A DNA stretch of 40,198 bases from Gammaproteobacteria bacterium (GCA_020832085.1 JAFIFJ010000032.1:1-40198), one strand, 5' to 3'; shown: positions 32,303-40,198, counted from the first letter of the stretch. The notes: generated from the letters alone by a model not told the origin. A program made the numbers and translations.

Positions 32303-33139
32303 ATGCAGCAGCAGGGCTCACAAGCACGCATGCTAAGGAGCGACGATCTGATCCTGTCGCACTTCTCCCTGCTCGGTCTGGAAGACTTCGAACGCCGGGT
32401 GGCGACCGCCGCGGACGCCGGCTTCAAGGGCATCGGCCTGTTCCTGGGCGATTATCAGCTGCTGCGGGAGGAAGGCCGCGACGACGGCTGGATCGAGCGC
32501 GTGCTGCAGCGCCACGATGTCTGTCTGGCGGAGGTCGAGGTGCTGATGGAGTGGTGTCCGCTGACGAAGCGCGGCAGACACCTGCTGGACCTCGCCCGTC
32601 ATCTCGGCGGACGCTTCGGCGTCCGCCACGTGCATGCCATCGGACCCTACACGGGAACGGTCGACGATGCGTCGCGGGCCTTCGCCGCACTCTGCGACGC
32701 CACCGCCGACGCCGGACTGCAGGTGGCGCTGGAGCACCTGCCCTTCACCAACGTCACCACACTGGCGGATGCCCTGGCCATCGTCGAGGCGGCGGATCGG
32801 CCCAATGGCGGGTTGTGCCTGGACAGTTGGCACCACTTCCGCGGGCAGCGGGAGTGGGACGTCCTGGCGCAGCTGCCGCTCGCGCGCATCAAGAGCATTC
32901 AGATCAACGACGGTCCGGAGCAGCCGGTGGATCCCGACTACTATCGGGACACCGTGGCCCATCGGCTGACACCGGGGAAAGGCAGCTTCGACCTCGCGCG
33001 CTTTCTGGCCACGATTCGTGAACGCGGCTATGAGGGACCGGTGTCCGTGGAAGTGCTGTCGGAGGAACTGCGGGAGCTGCCGGCTGAGCGGGTGTGCATG
33101 GAGCTGGCCAAGGGGACGCGAGCGCTGCTCGCAGATTGA
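32303..33139 (+). CDS. Sugar phosphate isomerase/epimerase-like TIM-barrel protein
   Basis: A 278-residue AP endonuclease family 2 TIM barrel (xylose isomerase-like). Visible barrel parts are LILSHFSLLGLEDFERRVAT, GFKGIGLFLGDYQLL, LAEVEVLMEW, ALEHLPFTNVT (metal-ligand Glu), GLCLDSWHHFRGQREWD (Asp and His ligands), IKSIQINDGP (His/Asp-type ligand position) and GPVSVEVLSEEL (final Glu). It should act on a small sugar or polyol-like substrate with a divalent metal; specificity is unknown. The start ATG at 32303 has GAGGGGAG upstream. It is divergent from the enoyl-CoA hydratase/GST pair, so it may belong to the same catabolic unit. Confidence 0.88.
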   Translation: MQQQGSQARMLRSDDLILSHFSLLGLEDFERRVATAADAGFKGIGLFLGDYQLLREEGRDDGWIERVLQRHDVCLAEVEVLMEWCPLTKRGRHLLDLARHLGGRFGVRHVHAIGPYTGTVDDASRAFAALCDATADAGLQVALEHLPFTNVTTLADALAIVEAADRPNGGLCLDSWHHFRGQREWDVLAQLPLARIKSIQINDGPEQPVDPDYYRDTVAHRLTPGKGSFDLARFLATIRERGYEGPVSVEVLSEELRELPAERVCMELAKGTRALLAD

Positions 33140-33193
33140 GCTGCGTCGACATTCCTCGCGCACGCGCGAGCCATCGCCCGCGATGCGGGCTGT

Positions 33194-33527
33194 TGCGGAA
33201 GAAGCTTGCGATGTGCTGACTGTGGGCGCATTTCGACGGGATCGAAACGCGGGGCGCGCCATGGATGGCGCGCAACAGAGTGCTAGCCCGCAGGGCGATG
33301 CGCCGATTGGCATGACGTTCAGCGACGACGGTGCCTTCAGCTTCGGCACAACGCCTCGCAATCGGCCCATTCGCTGCGCGAATAGGGCGCTGTTGCGGAC
33401 CATCCATGGTCCGCCCCCCTACGGGGCGCCCTGCGGGCGCCGCACGCTGCTCCTGGCAGCATGCGCCCACAGGGCGTACCTCAATCTGAAAAGTTAATTC
33501 AAAATCAGACAGTTGTCGTATGTTTCA
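33194..33527 (+). repeat. Family B structured repeat, copy 2 (with nested hairpins)
   Basis: Outer arms TGTGGGCGCA (33221-33230) and TGCGCCCACA (33462-33471). Nested inside are TTTCGA / TCGAAA (33231-33247), GCGCGCC / GGCGCGC (33254-33273), CGCAACAG (33271-33278) with CTGTTGCG (33390-33397), ATTCGC-TGC-GCGAAT (33369-33383) and GGACCAT / ATGGTCC (33397-33412). The middle block GCAGGGCGATGCGCCGATTG and the AT-rich right tail match copy 1. It ends about 10 bp from the hrcA stop. No gene is seen in 33140-33536. Confidence 0.85.
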
Positions 33528-33536
33528 TAGGAGCGG

Positions 33537-34592
33537 TCAGTGCACCCGGAGGGCGGCGCCGAGGAGTCTGGCGGTGGCATCGACGATGGGAATGACCCGG
33601 TGATAGGCCATGCGGGTGGGTCCGATCACCCCGAGTACGCCGGCGAGTTTGCCGTCGAGCTTGTAGGGGGCTGTGACCACCGAGTAGTCGCCTAAGGGCT
33701 TGTAGCCGGACTCTTCGCCGATGAACAGGTGCACGCCTTCCGCATCCAGGCAGCGGTCGAGCAGGTGCAGCACGTCACGCTTCTGGCCGAAGGCGTCGAA
33801 CAGCTCCCGGACGGTATCCATGTCCTCGCCGGTGACGAAGTTGAGCAGGTTGCCTTCGCCGGCCACCACGTAGTCGCCGCCGCCCTCGGCCTCGGGGGCC
33901 AGGGCGCTGGCGGCCACCCGCAGCATCTCGGACATCAAGGCGTCCATGCGCGCCTTGTCGTGCTTCATGTCTTCGAGCAGGCGCTCCCGAACCCTTCCCA
34001 AGGATATGCCGCTGAAATGGTGGTTGATGTAGTTCGCGGCCTGGGTGAGTTCCGTTTCCCCGTACTGGCGCTCGGTACGAATGACCCGGTTCTCCACCTC
34101 CTGATCATTGAGCACCAGAATGACCAGGATGCGCTGGCCGGCCAGCGGCAGGAATTCCACGTGGCGCAGGGTGACGATGTCCCGCCGCGGCAGGGTGACC
34201 AGCCCGGCCATGCGGGTGATGCCGGAAAGCAGCGTGGAGGCGGTGGCCGCCAGCTCCTTGCTGCCGAGTTCGGGGGTGAGCCGGTGGCGCAGGGTGGCCA
34301 GGGCCGCGTCCTCCAGGGGCTGCACCGAAATCAGGTAGTCGACGAAGAAGCGCAGACCCTGGGCGGTGGGGACCTTGCCGGCGGAGGTGTGGGGGGAGAT
34401 CACCAGCCCCAGCGCCTCCAGATCCCCCATGACGTTGCGGACCGTGGCCGAGGAGATGCCGAGGTCGCTCTCGGCCGCCAGGGTCTTGGACGCCACCGGC
34501 TGCCCGGACTCGATGTAGCGCTCGATCAGCAGCTTGAGCAGCTGGCTGGCACGCTCGTTGGGGTGATTGGAGTGATCGTCACGCTGGGCCAT
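33537..34592 (-). CDS. hrcA: Heat-inducible transcription repressor HrcA
   Basis: A 351-residue HrcA, the repressor that binds CIRCE elements of groE and dnaK operons. The N-terminal winged helix-turn-helix includes QLLKLLIERYIESGQPVASK and SSATVRNVMGDLEALGLVIS, followed by the conserved HTSAGKVPTAQGLRFFVDYL. The GAF-like middle and dimerisation domains include YINHHFSGISLGRVRERLLE and the C-terminal GVLGVIGPTRMAYHRVIPIV. The start at 34592 (MAQRDDHSNHPNERASQ) gives the normal length; the frame opens further to 34844, but that part is not conserved. It is divergent from recN. I see no CIRCE-like inverted repeat upstream, so autoregulation is not supported by sequence here, and grpE/dnaK do not follow it. 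Confidence 0.97.
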   Translation of the reverse strand: MAQRDDHSNHPNERASQLLKLLIERYIESGQPVASKTLAAESDLGISSATVRNVMGDLEALGLVISPHTSAGKVPTAQGLRFFVDYLISVQPLEDAALATLRHRLTPELGSKELAATASTLLSGITRMAGLVTLPRRDIVTLRHVEFLPLAGQRILVILVLNDQEVENRVIRTERQYGETELTQAANYINHHFSGISLGRVRERLLEDMKHDKARMDALMSEMLRVAASALAPEAEGGGDYVVAGEGNLLNFVTGEDMDTVRELFDAFGQKRDVLHLLDRCLDAEGVHLFIGEESGYKPLGDYSVVTAPYKLDGKLAGVLGVIGPTRMAYHRVIPIVDATARLLGAALRVH

Positions 34593-34817
34593 GCTATCTG
34601 CAACCTCTGTGGAATCTCGAGCATGCGCAACACGATGATTATGCGGTGGTTTTTCGCCGGGAGGCGGCTGCTCGGGCAGCTTTGCTGCAGGCCGCGACGG
34701 CAGGGGCCACCACCTTGAGTGTACGGACTTCTGCGCACTTGAACAGCCGATGACAGCGCGCCCGACGCATTGGGGTTGTCGGGACGATCGCGCACGCGTA
34801 GAAGCGATGGGAGCTGC

Positions 34818-34847
34818 TTGCGGCGGGCTTGCGCCGGACCGCACAAT
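34818..34847 (+). promoter_or_regulatory. Weak candidate promoter for recN
   Basis: TTGCGG (34818-34823) and CACAAT (34842-34847) have an 18-bp spacer and lie 33 bp before the recN start. The match is modest. No LexA-type CTGT-N8-ACAG box was seen in the 287-bp hrcA-recN gap. Confidence 0.3.
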
Positions 34848-34879
34848 TTCCGAGCGCCCCTCCGGAGCCAGTGACGCCC

Positions 34880-36559
34880 ATGTTGACCCGCCTCGACATC
34901 AAGGACTTCGCCCTCGTCGAAGCGCTGGTGGTGGATTTCGCCAGCGGTTTCTCCGCCATCACCGGCGAAACCGGTGCCGGCAAGTCCATCATGCTCGATG
35001 CCTTGGGGCTCGTCCTCGGCGATCGCGCCAGTCCGGAGCTGATCCGCAGCGGGGCCTCCGCTGCCGATCTCAGCGCGGAGTTCAGCGTGACGGGCATTGC
35101 CGGTGCGCTGCACTGGCTGGAAAGCCGGGAACTCTCTGATCCGGATGCGCCCGAGTCCTGCCTGCTGCGCCGGACCCTGGGTGCGGACGGCCGCTCCCGG
35201 GCTTACGTCAACGGGCGCCCGGTGACGCTGCAGGACATCCGCGACCTGGCCGAGCATCTCATCGACATTCATTCCCAGCATGCCCATCAGTCCCTGCTGC
35301 GGCGCGACACCCAGCGCCTGCTGCTGGACGAATTCGGCGGCCACGGCCAGCTGGTTCGCGACCTGACCCGCACCCACGGCCACTGGCGCAGCAGCGTGGA
35401 GGCCCTGGAAGCCTGCCAGCGCGCCCAGGCGGAGAGCGCGGAACGGCGCGCCCTGCTGAGCTATCAGATGGAGGAACTCGACCGGCTCAATCTCACCGAG
35501 GGGGAATTCCCGGAGCTGGTGAGCCAGCAGAAGCGGCTCGCCCATGCCGACGCCCACGCCCGTCGTCTCGCCACGACCCTGGCCGGGCTCGATGAGGACG
35601 ACGATGCGGTTACCGCGCTCCTCGGCCGGCTGCTGCATGCCCTCGAAGACATCGAGGATGACCACCCTGCCCTGACCACGGCGCGGGAGCTGCTGGATTC
35701 CGCCCGGGTGAACTGTGAGGAGGCCACCTCGGAACTGCGCCGCTATGCGGATCTATTGGAACCGGATCCGGAACGGCTCGAGATCATCGATGCCCGCCTG
35801 GGCGAACTGCACGATCTCGCCCGCAAGCACCGCATTCGGCCGGAAGAGCTCTCCGCCCTGCAGCAGAGCATTGCCGACGAACTCACCGGCATGGCCGACG
35901 GCGAATCCCGGCTCGAAGCCCTGGCGCAGACGGTGGCCGAGGCCCGCGCCGCCATGCTGGAACTGGCCACCAAAGTCTCCAAGGCCCGGGCCAAGGCGGC
36001 GCGTAAACTGGAGGCCGCCGTCACCGGACAGCTGGTGGAACTCGGCATGAAGCACGCCCGCTTCGAGGCCCACCTCGAGACCCTGGACGACGGCGAATGC
36101 GGCCCCACCGGTCTGGAGCGGGTGGATTTCCGGGTCAGCGCCAACAAGGGCGTGGCACCGGGACCGCTGGGCAAGATCGCCTCCGGCGGCGAACTGTCCC
36201 GGATCAGCCTGGCCATTCAGGTGGTCACGGCCGCCACCAGCCGCATCCCGTCGCTGATCCTCGACGAGGCCGACGTGGGCATCGGTGGCCGCACCGCCGA
36301 GGTGGTCGGCCGCCTGCTGCGCAATCTCGGCGATCACACCCAGATTCTCGCGGTGACCCATCTGCCCCAGGTGGCCGCCTTGGCCCATCAGCATCTGGCG
36401 GTGGAGAAGTCGGATCAGGATTCGGCCCGGGTGACGATCCGCACTCTCGACGAGGACGAACGGGTCGGGGAACTCGCGCGCATGCTCGGCGGCGTGGAGG
36501 TGACGGCCCAGACCCGGGCCCATGCCAACGAAATGCGGACCCGGGCGGCCAGCGCGTGA
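34880..36559 (+). CDS. recN: DNA repair protein RecN
   Basis: A 559-residue RecN, an SMC-like ATPase acting in double-strand break repair. The Walker A motif is GETGAGKS (residues 29-36) after [21 protein letters not shown] short coiled coil fills the middle, with LDIHSQ-type [20 protein letters not shown] before it. The C-terminal head has the signature [15 protein letters not shown] and Walker [18 protein letters not shown], ending [17 protein letters not shown]. Length matches E. coli RecN (553). The start at 34880 is preferred to the earlier frame opening at 34829. It is followed by bamE after 59 bp, the common gammaproteobacterial order. Confidence 0.97.
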   Translation: MLTRLDIKDFALVEALVVDFASGFSAITGETGAGKSIMLDALGLVLGDRASPELIRSGASAADLSAEFSVTGIAGALHWLESRELSDPDAPESCLLRRTLGADGRSRAYVNGRPVTLQDIRDLAEHLIDIHSQHAHQSLLRRDTQRLLLDEFGGHGQLVRDLTRTHGHWRSSVEALEACQRAQAESAERRALLSYQMEELDRLNLTEGEFPELVSQQKRLAHADAHARRLATTLAGLDEDDDAVTALLGRLLHALEDIEDDHPALTTARELLDSARVNCEEATSELRRYADLLEPDPERLEIIDARLGELHDLARKHRIRPEELSALQQSIADELTGMADGESRLEALAQTVAEARAAMLELATKVSKARAKAARKLEAAVTGQLVELGMKHARFEAHLETLDDGECGPTGLERVDFRVSANKGVAPGPLGKIASGGELSRISLAIQVVTAATSRIPSLILDEADVGIGGRTAEVVGRLLRNLGDHTQILAVTHLPQVAALAHQHLAVEKSDQDSARVTIRTLDEDERVGELARMLGGVEVTAQTRAHANEMRTRAASA

Positions 36560-36618
36560 CCCGGGTCGCCCGGAACGGCTATCATCCGCGCCTCAAACCT
36601 CTGGAGATCGCCCCGCGC

Positions 36619-37011
36619 ATGACCGCACCCCTGCGCCTGCTGGCCCTGATCCTCGCCGTCGCCCTGATGTCGGGCTGCGCCGCTGTGCGCAACTTCGAGT
36701 TCCGCAACCTCGGCATTCCGCCCGTGCACCGGGTGACGATTCAGCAAGGCAACGTCATCACCCAGGAGATGATCGACCGCCTGCGCCCGGGCATGACCCG
36801 CCGCCAGGTGCAGTTCGTCATGGGCGAGCCCATTCTCGGCAACACCTTCCAGGCCAACCGCTGGGACTACATCTACAACATCCAGGTGGGCGCCCAGGAA
36901 CGCCGGCAGCAGCGCTTCACGGTGTACTTCGAGGGCGACTTCGTCCCCAGCGAACTGCAAGTGGTGCAGGACGCGGCGCTGCGGGAAGCCGTCGAGGCTG
37001 TCAGCGAGTAA
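36619..37011 (+). CDS. bamE: Outer membrane assembly lipoprotein BamE
   Basis: A 130-residue lipoprotein subunit of the BAM complex that inserts beta-barrel proteins in the outer membrane. The signal peptide ends with ALMSGC, lipidated cysteine at about residue 20. The SmpA/OmlA domain includes [38 protein letters not shown] and [12 protein letters not shown], all highly typical. The start at 36619 fits the family; the frame opens upstream within recN but that part is a shadow. A TATCAT hexamer at 36580-36585 could be the -10 of its own promoter. It converges on rnfH, with a family B remnant in the 179-bp gap. Confidence 0.96.
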   Translation: MTAPLRLLALILAVALMSGCAAVRNFEFRNLGIPPVHRVTIQQGNVITQEMIDRLRPGMTRRQVQFVMGEPILGNTFQANRWDYIYNIQVGAQERRQQRFTVYFEGDFVPSELQVVQDAALREAVEAVSE

Positions 37012-37055
37012 CAGACGCCGTCAGCGAGCAAGAGAACCCACGAAACATTTACGCG

Positions 37056-37140
37056 TTCGGCCCATTCGCTGCGCGAATAGGGCTCTCCCACACAAGCTCG
37101 ACGCCACGTTCTCGCGACACGCCATTGTGGGAAGGTGCTA
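37056..37140 (+). repeat. Family B repeat, partial copy 3
   Basis: CGGCCCATTCGCTGCGCGAA and then TAGGGCTCTCCCACA (37058-37092) repeats 25443-25476 of copy 1 apparently without change, then TGTGGGAAGGTGCTA follows at 37126-37140. The two arms are therefore in reverse order compared with copy 1. It fills the gap between the convergent bamE and rnfH 3' ends. Confidence 0.75.
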
Positions 37141-37190
37141 CCAGCGCCGGGTTCTGGCGGGAAGCGGCCACCCGAGTGGGCCGCGTAAGT

Positions 37191-37505
37191 TTAATCGCCC
37201 TTGCCGCGCTCCCGCTGGGCCTTTGCGCGTTCGGCGCGCAGATCCTTGGGGTCGTTGGGTAACGGCCGATAGATCTCCACCCGATCGAAGGGGTGCACCA
37301 CGTGCAGGCGGTTGTGGATCACGCGGCCGAAGATGCCGACGTCCGCCGCTTCGATGTCGATCTCCGGAAAGCGCTCGAGGATGCCCGACTTGCGGATGGC
37401 ATCGATCATGGTCGTCCCGGGCAGGACCCGGACTTCGAGCAGACACTGCTGCTCCGGCTTGGCGTAGACCACCTCCACGGTGATCAGGTCGTCGTCGCTG
37501 ATCAT
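37191..37505 (-). CDS. rnfH: RnfH/RatB family protein
   Basis: A 104-residue RnfH (UPF0125, also called RatB) protein with a ubiquitin/ThiS-like beta-grasp fold. It contains ITVEVVYAKPEQQCLLEVRV, LPGTTMIDAIRKSGIL and NRLHVVHPFDRVEIYRPLPN, followed by DPKDLRAERAKAQRERGKGD, the standard C-terminus. Its function is unsettled despite association with the ratA gene. It starts at 37505, overlapping the ratA end by 4 nt (ATGA), so the two are translationally coupled. The conserved ratA-rnfH order next to bamE and smpB is typical of gammaproteobacteria. Confidence 0.94.
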   Translation of the reverse strand: MISDDDLITVEVVYAKPEQQCLLEVRVLPGTTMIDAIRKSGILERFPEIDIEAADVGIFGRVIHNRLHVVHPFDRVEIYRPLPNDPKDLRAERAKAQRERGKGD

Positions 37506-37936
37506 GACACCACCACTTCCCTTGCCCGGGCGCAGAAGGCATCCACGAGCGTATCCGCCGAGCGATTGAACACCGGGCCAAGGGCTGCCCGGACGATGCG
37601 TCCGGCGTAGTCGAAATCCAGATCCAGGGTCACCTTACAGGCAGCAGGCGCCAGGGGCATGAACTGCCACACGCCGTCGAAGTGATCGAAGGGGCCATCG
37701 ACGAGTTCCAGGGTGATCCGCTCCGGCCGCAGCAGGCGATTGCGGGTCGTGAAGCGATGACGGACGCCGGCACGGCGGATCTCCAGGGTCGCCACCACCA
37801 CGTCATCCGAGCGCGATTGCACCTGCGCCGCGGCGCACCAGGGCAGGAACTCGGGATACCGCTCCACCGCGTTGACGAGATCGAACATGGCCTCGGCGGG
37901 ATAAGGTACCAGTGCACTGCGGGAGATTTTCGGCAC
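37502..37936 (-). CDS. ratA: RatA/COQ10-like START domain protein
   Basis: A 144-residue SRPBCC/START-fold protein of the RatA/PasT family. It begins MPKISRSALVPYPAEAMFDL and contains AVERYPEFLPWCAAAQVQSR and FRGLx-like WQFMPLAPAACKVTLDLDFD, then FNRSADTLVDAFCARAREV. In E. coli RatA has been reported to inhibit 70S formation, while homologues of eukaryotic COQ10 bind ubiquinone; the latter role is considered likely for many members. The start at 37936 is canonical. It overlaps rnfH by 4 nt and lies 9 bp downstream of the sodium symporter gene, so the three minus-strand genes may form one transcript. Confidence 0.94.
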   Translation of the reverse strand: MPKISRSALVPYPAEAMFDLVNAVERYPEFLPWCAAAQVQSRSDDVVVATLEIRRAGVRHRFTTRNRLLRPERITLELVDGPFDHFDGVWQFMPLAPAACKVTLDLDFDYAGRIVRAALGPVFNRSADTLVDAFCARAREVVVS

Positions 37937-37945
37937 TGGGGCCGG

Positions 37946-39319
37946 TCAACCCATCGCTGCGCGATAGAGCGTGTATACGAACACCGTGAGGACACCGAGA
38001 GGCGCCACGAAGCGCACCAGGAACAGCCAGATATTGAGCCAGAGCGACGGCATCTCCAGCTGATCCGCCAGCAGCTTGCGTGGCAGCACCCAACCCACGA
38101 ACAGCCCCATGAGCAGGCCGCCCAGCGGCAGCATGATGTTGTTGGTGAGGAAATCCAGCAGGTCGAAGAAGGTCCGCTCGCCCACCAGATGCACGTCGGC
38201 CCAGATGTTGAAGGAGAACACGGTGCCTAGCCCCAGGATCCAGGTGATGACGCCCAGGCTGATGGCCACCCGCGAGCGCACCGCGTTGTACTCCTCCACC
38301 AGGAAGGCCAGGGCAGGTTCGAGCAGGGAGATGGCCGAGGTCACCGCGGCGAAGCTGACGAGCACGAAGAATACCGTTCCGAACAGCGTGCCCAGGGGCA
38401 TCTGCCCGAAGGCCAGCGGCAGGGTGATGAACATCAGCCCGGGTCCCTGACCCGGCTCGAGACCATTGGCGAAGACGATGGAGAAGATCACCAGACCGGC
38501 GGCGATGGCCACCACCGTATCGAGCAGGGCGATGATGGTGACCGTACCCGGCACCGAGGCGTTGTTGGGCACGTAGGCGCCGTAGGCCATGATCGCGCCC
38601 ATGCCGAGACTGAGGGTGAAGAAGGCCTGCCCCATGGCCGCCAATACGCCCTCCACGCCCATGCGTTCCCACTCGAAGCGGAACATGAACTCCGCGGCCT
38701 GCCCGAAGCCGCCGGTGGTCACCGCGTAGCCCAGCATCACGATCAGCAGGATGAACAGCAGCGGCATGAGCACGCGAATCGCCAGCTCCAGACCGCCGGA
38801 GACGCCGCGGGCGACGATCCACACCGTCAGCACCATGAACAGGGTCTGCCACAGCATCAGCTGCAGGGGCGATTCGAGGAAGCTGTTGAACACGGCGGCA
38901 GCGCCTTCGCCGGTGACGCCGACGAAGGTGCCCTGGGCGGTCACCAGCACGTAGTCCATGGCCCAGCCGGCAATGACGGCGTAGAAGGAGAGGATGAAGA
39001 AGCCGGCGGCTACTCCCATCCAGCCGATGAGAATCCAGGCCGGACTGGCCTTCGAAACCGTCACCAGTTTGCGCAGGGTGTTGATGGGGCTCTTGCGCAC
39101 TTCGCGGCCCATCAGGACCTCGGCCATCATGATGGGGATGCCGATGAGGAAGATGCACAGCAGATAGACGAGGATGAAGGCACCGCCGCCGTTGTCGCCG
39201 GCGATGAAGGGGAAGCGCCAGATGTTGCCGAGGCCTACCGCCGACCCGGCAGCCGCCAGGACGAACATCCAGCGACTGCTCCACATACCGTGCCGAGAGG
39301 TCTCGCCACCTAGCGCCAT
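37946..39319 (-). CDS. Sodium-dependent transporter, NSS/SNF family
   Basis: A 457-residue neurotransmitter:sodium symporter family protein with about 12 membrane segments. Segment 1 has the sodium- and substrate-binding SAVGLGNIWRFPFIAGDNGG, followed by GGAFILVYLLCIFLIGIPIM. Segments 6 to 8 include FFTLSLGMGAIMAYGAYVPN and FFVLVSFAAVTSAISLLEPA, matching LeuT-like transporters. It probably takes up an amino acid or related solute with Na+. The start ATG at 39319 is canonical. The gene lies between smpB (divergent) and ratA, an insertion in the usual smpB-ratA neighbourhood that is shared by some marine and halophilic gammaproteobacteria as far as I recall. Confidence 0.94.
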   Translation of the reverse strand: MALGGETSRHGMWSSRWMFVLAAAGSAVGLGNIWRFPFIAGDNGGGAFILVYLLCIFLIGIPIMMAEVLMGREVRKSPINTLRKLVTVSKASPAWILIGWMGVAAGFFILSFYAVIAGWAMDYVLVTAQGTFVGVTGEGAAAVFNSFLESPLQLMLWQTLFMVLTVWIVARGVSGGLELAIRVLMPLLFILLIVMLGYAVTTGGFGQAAEFMFRFEWERMGVEGVLAAMGQAFFTLSLGMGAIMAYGAYVPNNASVPGTVTIIALLDTVVAIAAGLVIFSIVFANGLEPGQGPGLMFITLPLAFGQMPLGTLFGTVFFVLVSFAAVTSAISLLEPALAFLVEEYNAVRSRVAISLGVITWILGLGTVFSFNIWADVHLVGERTFFDLLDFLTNNIMLPLGGLLMGLFVGWVLPRKLLADQLEMPSLWLNIWLFLVRFVAPLGVLTVFVYTLYRAAMG

Positions 39320-39477
39320 GGGCTCATGTCCTCGTTCGAAAAGTGGGGGCCGACCGGCTGCCCCAACTGGCGCCCCCGCGCCGGAATCCGCGGGATTGTG
39401 CGGCTTTTGCCCGCCCCCCTCAAGCAGGTGCCAGACCTGGGGTTCTGAGCATCATGGGTTTTCCGGGGCCCCGCCCC

Positions 39478-39483
39478 TATAAT
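39478..39483 (+). promoter_or_regulatory. Perfect -10 hexamer next to the smpB start
   Basis: TATAAT ends 6 bp before the smpB ATG at 39490, so transcription would begin at or near the A of the ATG. The matching -35 (TGGGTT at 39455-39460, 17-bp spacer) is weak. No ribosome binding site is present. Confidence 0.5.
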
Positions 39484-39489
39484 GCGCGG

Positions 39490-39966
39490 ATGAGCAAATC
39501 AGCCAAACAAGCCGGCCAGAACACCATCGCCCTGAATCGGCGCGCCAAGTTCGACTACCACATCGACGAGCGCTATGAGGCGGGCATGGTCCTCGAAGGC
39601 TGGGAAGTGAAGAGTCTGCGCGCGGGCAAGGCGCAGCTGGTGGACAGCTTCGTGCAGATCCATCAGGGCGAAGCCTGGCTGCATGGCGCCCACTTCACGC
39701 CGCTGCAAAGCACCTCCACCCACGATGTGGTGGACCCCAAGCGGGTCCGCAAGCTGCTGCTGAACAAGGACGAGCTGGCGCGCATCTTCTCCGCCACCTC
39801 AGCGAAGGGCTACACCTGTGTCGCCACCGCCATGTACTGGAAGGGCGCCCACGTGAAGTGCGAGATCGGCCTCGCCAAGGGCAAGAAACAGCACGATAAG
39901 CGCGAGGACAGCAAGGAGAAGGACTGGGCCCGCGAGAAGGAACGGCTACTCAAGCACAGCGCCTGA
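39490..39966 (+). CDS. smpB: SsrA-binding protein SmpB
   Basis: A 158-residue SmpB, the partner that brings tmRNA to stalled ribosomes. Landmarks are NTIALNRRAKFDYHIDERYE, AGMVLEGWEVKSLRAGKAQL, SFVQIHQGEAWLHGAHFTPL, and a basic C-terminal tail IGLAKGKKQHDKREDSKEKD that enters the mRNA channel. The start is taken as ATG 39490 by comparison with homologues; the frame is open to 39343 but there is no ribosome binding site at either. A TATAAT six bases upstream suggests a leaderless transcript. The ssrA gene begins about 100 bp downstream, the standard arrangement. Confidence 0.97.
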   Translation: MSKSAKQAGQNTIALNRRAKFDYHIDERYEAGMVLEGWEVKSLRAGKAQLVDSFVQIHQGEAWLHGAHFTPLQSTSTHDVVDPKRVRKLLLNKDELARIFSATSAKGYTCVATAMYWKGAHVKCEIGLAKGKKQHDKREDSKEKDWAREKERLLKHSA

Positions 39967-39997
39967 GGCCAGCGCGGCAGGACCGTGCCCACCCCGC

Positions 39998-40025
39998 TTG
40001 ATATCCGCTCATCTGCCCACATGAT
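39998..40025 (+). promoter_or_regulatory. Candidate ssrA promoter
   Basis: TTGATA (39998-40003) and CATGAT (40020-40025) are separated by 16 bp, 42 bp before the mature tmRNA 5' end, leaving a leader that would be trimmed by RNase P. Confidence 0.45.
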
Positions 40026-40035
40026 AGACTTAACG

Positions 40036-40057
40036 GCCGCCCTGGCTTTCGGGCGGC
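40036..40057 (+). terminator. Hairpin between smpB and ssrA
   Basis: GCCGCCC (40036-40042) and GGGCGGC (40051-40057) form a perfect 7-bp stem with an 8-nt loop. It lacks a T-run, so it may be in the ssrA leader and not a terminator of smpB. Confidence 0.35.
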
Positions 40058-40067
40058 ACACGTTTCC

Positions 40068-40198
40068 GGGGGCGACCTGGATTCGACGTCGGTGAGGAGG
40101 CCCTAGGTGCATGCCGAGAGGGTAGACACTCTCGTAAATCAAAGCCTACAACCAATATAGTTGCCAACGACGACAACTACGCTCTCGCAGCCTAATAA
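40068..40198 (+). ncRNA. ssrA: tmRNA (ssrA), 5' part, runs off window
   Basis: The mature 5' end is GGGGGCGACCTGGATTCGAC, the alanyl-tRNA-like end of tmRNA. It is followed by the usual GTGCATGCCGAGAGGGTAGA helix and the GTAAATC and AAAGCCTACA segments. The tag reading frame starts with the resume codon GCC at 40163 and encodes ANDDNYALAA, then two TAA stops to 40198. The tag differs from E. coli ANDENYALAA only at position 4 and keeps the C-terminal ALAA recognised by ClpXP. The 3' half, with the remaining pseudoknots and the acceptor end, is outside the window. Works with SmpB encoded upstream. Confidence 0.97.
40163..40195 (+). other. tmRNA proteolysis tag reading frame (ANDDNYALAA)
   Basis: Ten codons from GCC at 40163 to GCC at 40192, then TAA TAA. 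It is decoded only within tmRNA on a stalled ribosome; it is not an independent gene. Confidence 0.95.

Noticed and set aside
33194-33527. CRISPR-like array
   Set aside because: The repeats are inverted and nested, not regularly spaced direct repeats with unique spacers, and no cas gene is present anywhere in the window.
34593-34879. CIRCE or LexA box in the hrcA-recN gap
   Set aside because: No TTAGCACTC-N9-GAGTGCTAA or CTGT-N8-ACAG pattern could be found on reading both strands.
37803-39284. Minus-strand 493-residue frame overlapping the sodium symporter
   Set aside because: Arg/His/Pro-rich low-information translation of another frame of the same transporter gene.

Overview
The window looks like a GC-rich gammaproteobacterial chromosome. 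The strongest evidence is the right-hand end, which carries hrcA, recN, bamE, rnfH, ratA, smpB and ssrA, a conserved gammaproteobacterial neighbourhood, and a tmRNA tag reading ANDDNYALAA. Short TGTGGGAG...CTCCCACA inverted repeats between genes would fit a Xanthomonadales or Chromatiales type genome, but genus cannot be read from this sequence.

The window has two halves. Bases 1 to about 18,200 are accessory in character: a partial HipA-like gene, a SEC-C protein, a broken zinc-finger-like remnant, a large 2-oxoglutarate oxygenase with an in-frame hexanucleotide repeat, a methyltransferase facing a DUF1989 protein, a RAYT (REP-associated Y1 transposase), a PAS histidine kinase, an HDOD protein, a frameshifted AI-2E family permease, an IS4-family insertion, then a P450, mddA-like, DUF4242 and LysR group. 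These genes are separated by one repeat family, called family A here, whose ends read GGGGTCAGACYAG and CTNGTCTGACCCC. The RAYT gene lies inside a full-length member (7099-8215). The roughly 250-bp members share its ends, its hairpin core and its right subterminal sequence, so they look like internally deleted, non-autonomous derivatives. At least 15 ends occur in this half and none in the rest. One copy is interrupted by the IS4-family element.

Bases 18,200 to 40,198 are more ordinary chromosome: a WYL regulator with an MFS transporter, a double-hotdog thioesterase, a second and intact AI-2E family permease, a VOC protein, a DUF6790-like membrane protein, a glycosyltransferase with an alkaline-phosphatase-superfamily hydrolase, two lipoproteins, an enoyl-CoA hydratase with a GST, a TIM-barrel isomerase, then the housekeeping block. 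Here the intergenic gaps carry a different structured repeat, family B, whose arms co-vary between copies.

Genes that probably work together are: WYL regulator with MFS transporter; glycosyltransferase with phosphatase (11-nt overlap); enoyl-CoA hydratase with GST (3-nt gap); ratA with rnfH (4-nt overlap); and smpB with ssrA in trans-translation. Two homopolymer-run frameshifts (11478-11484 and 12555-12560) may be real mutations, recoding sites or assembly errors.
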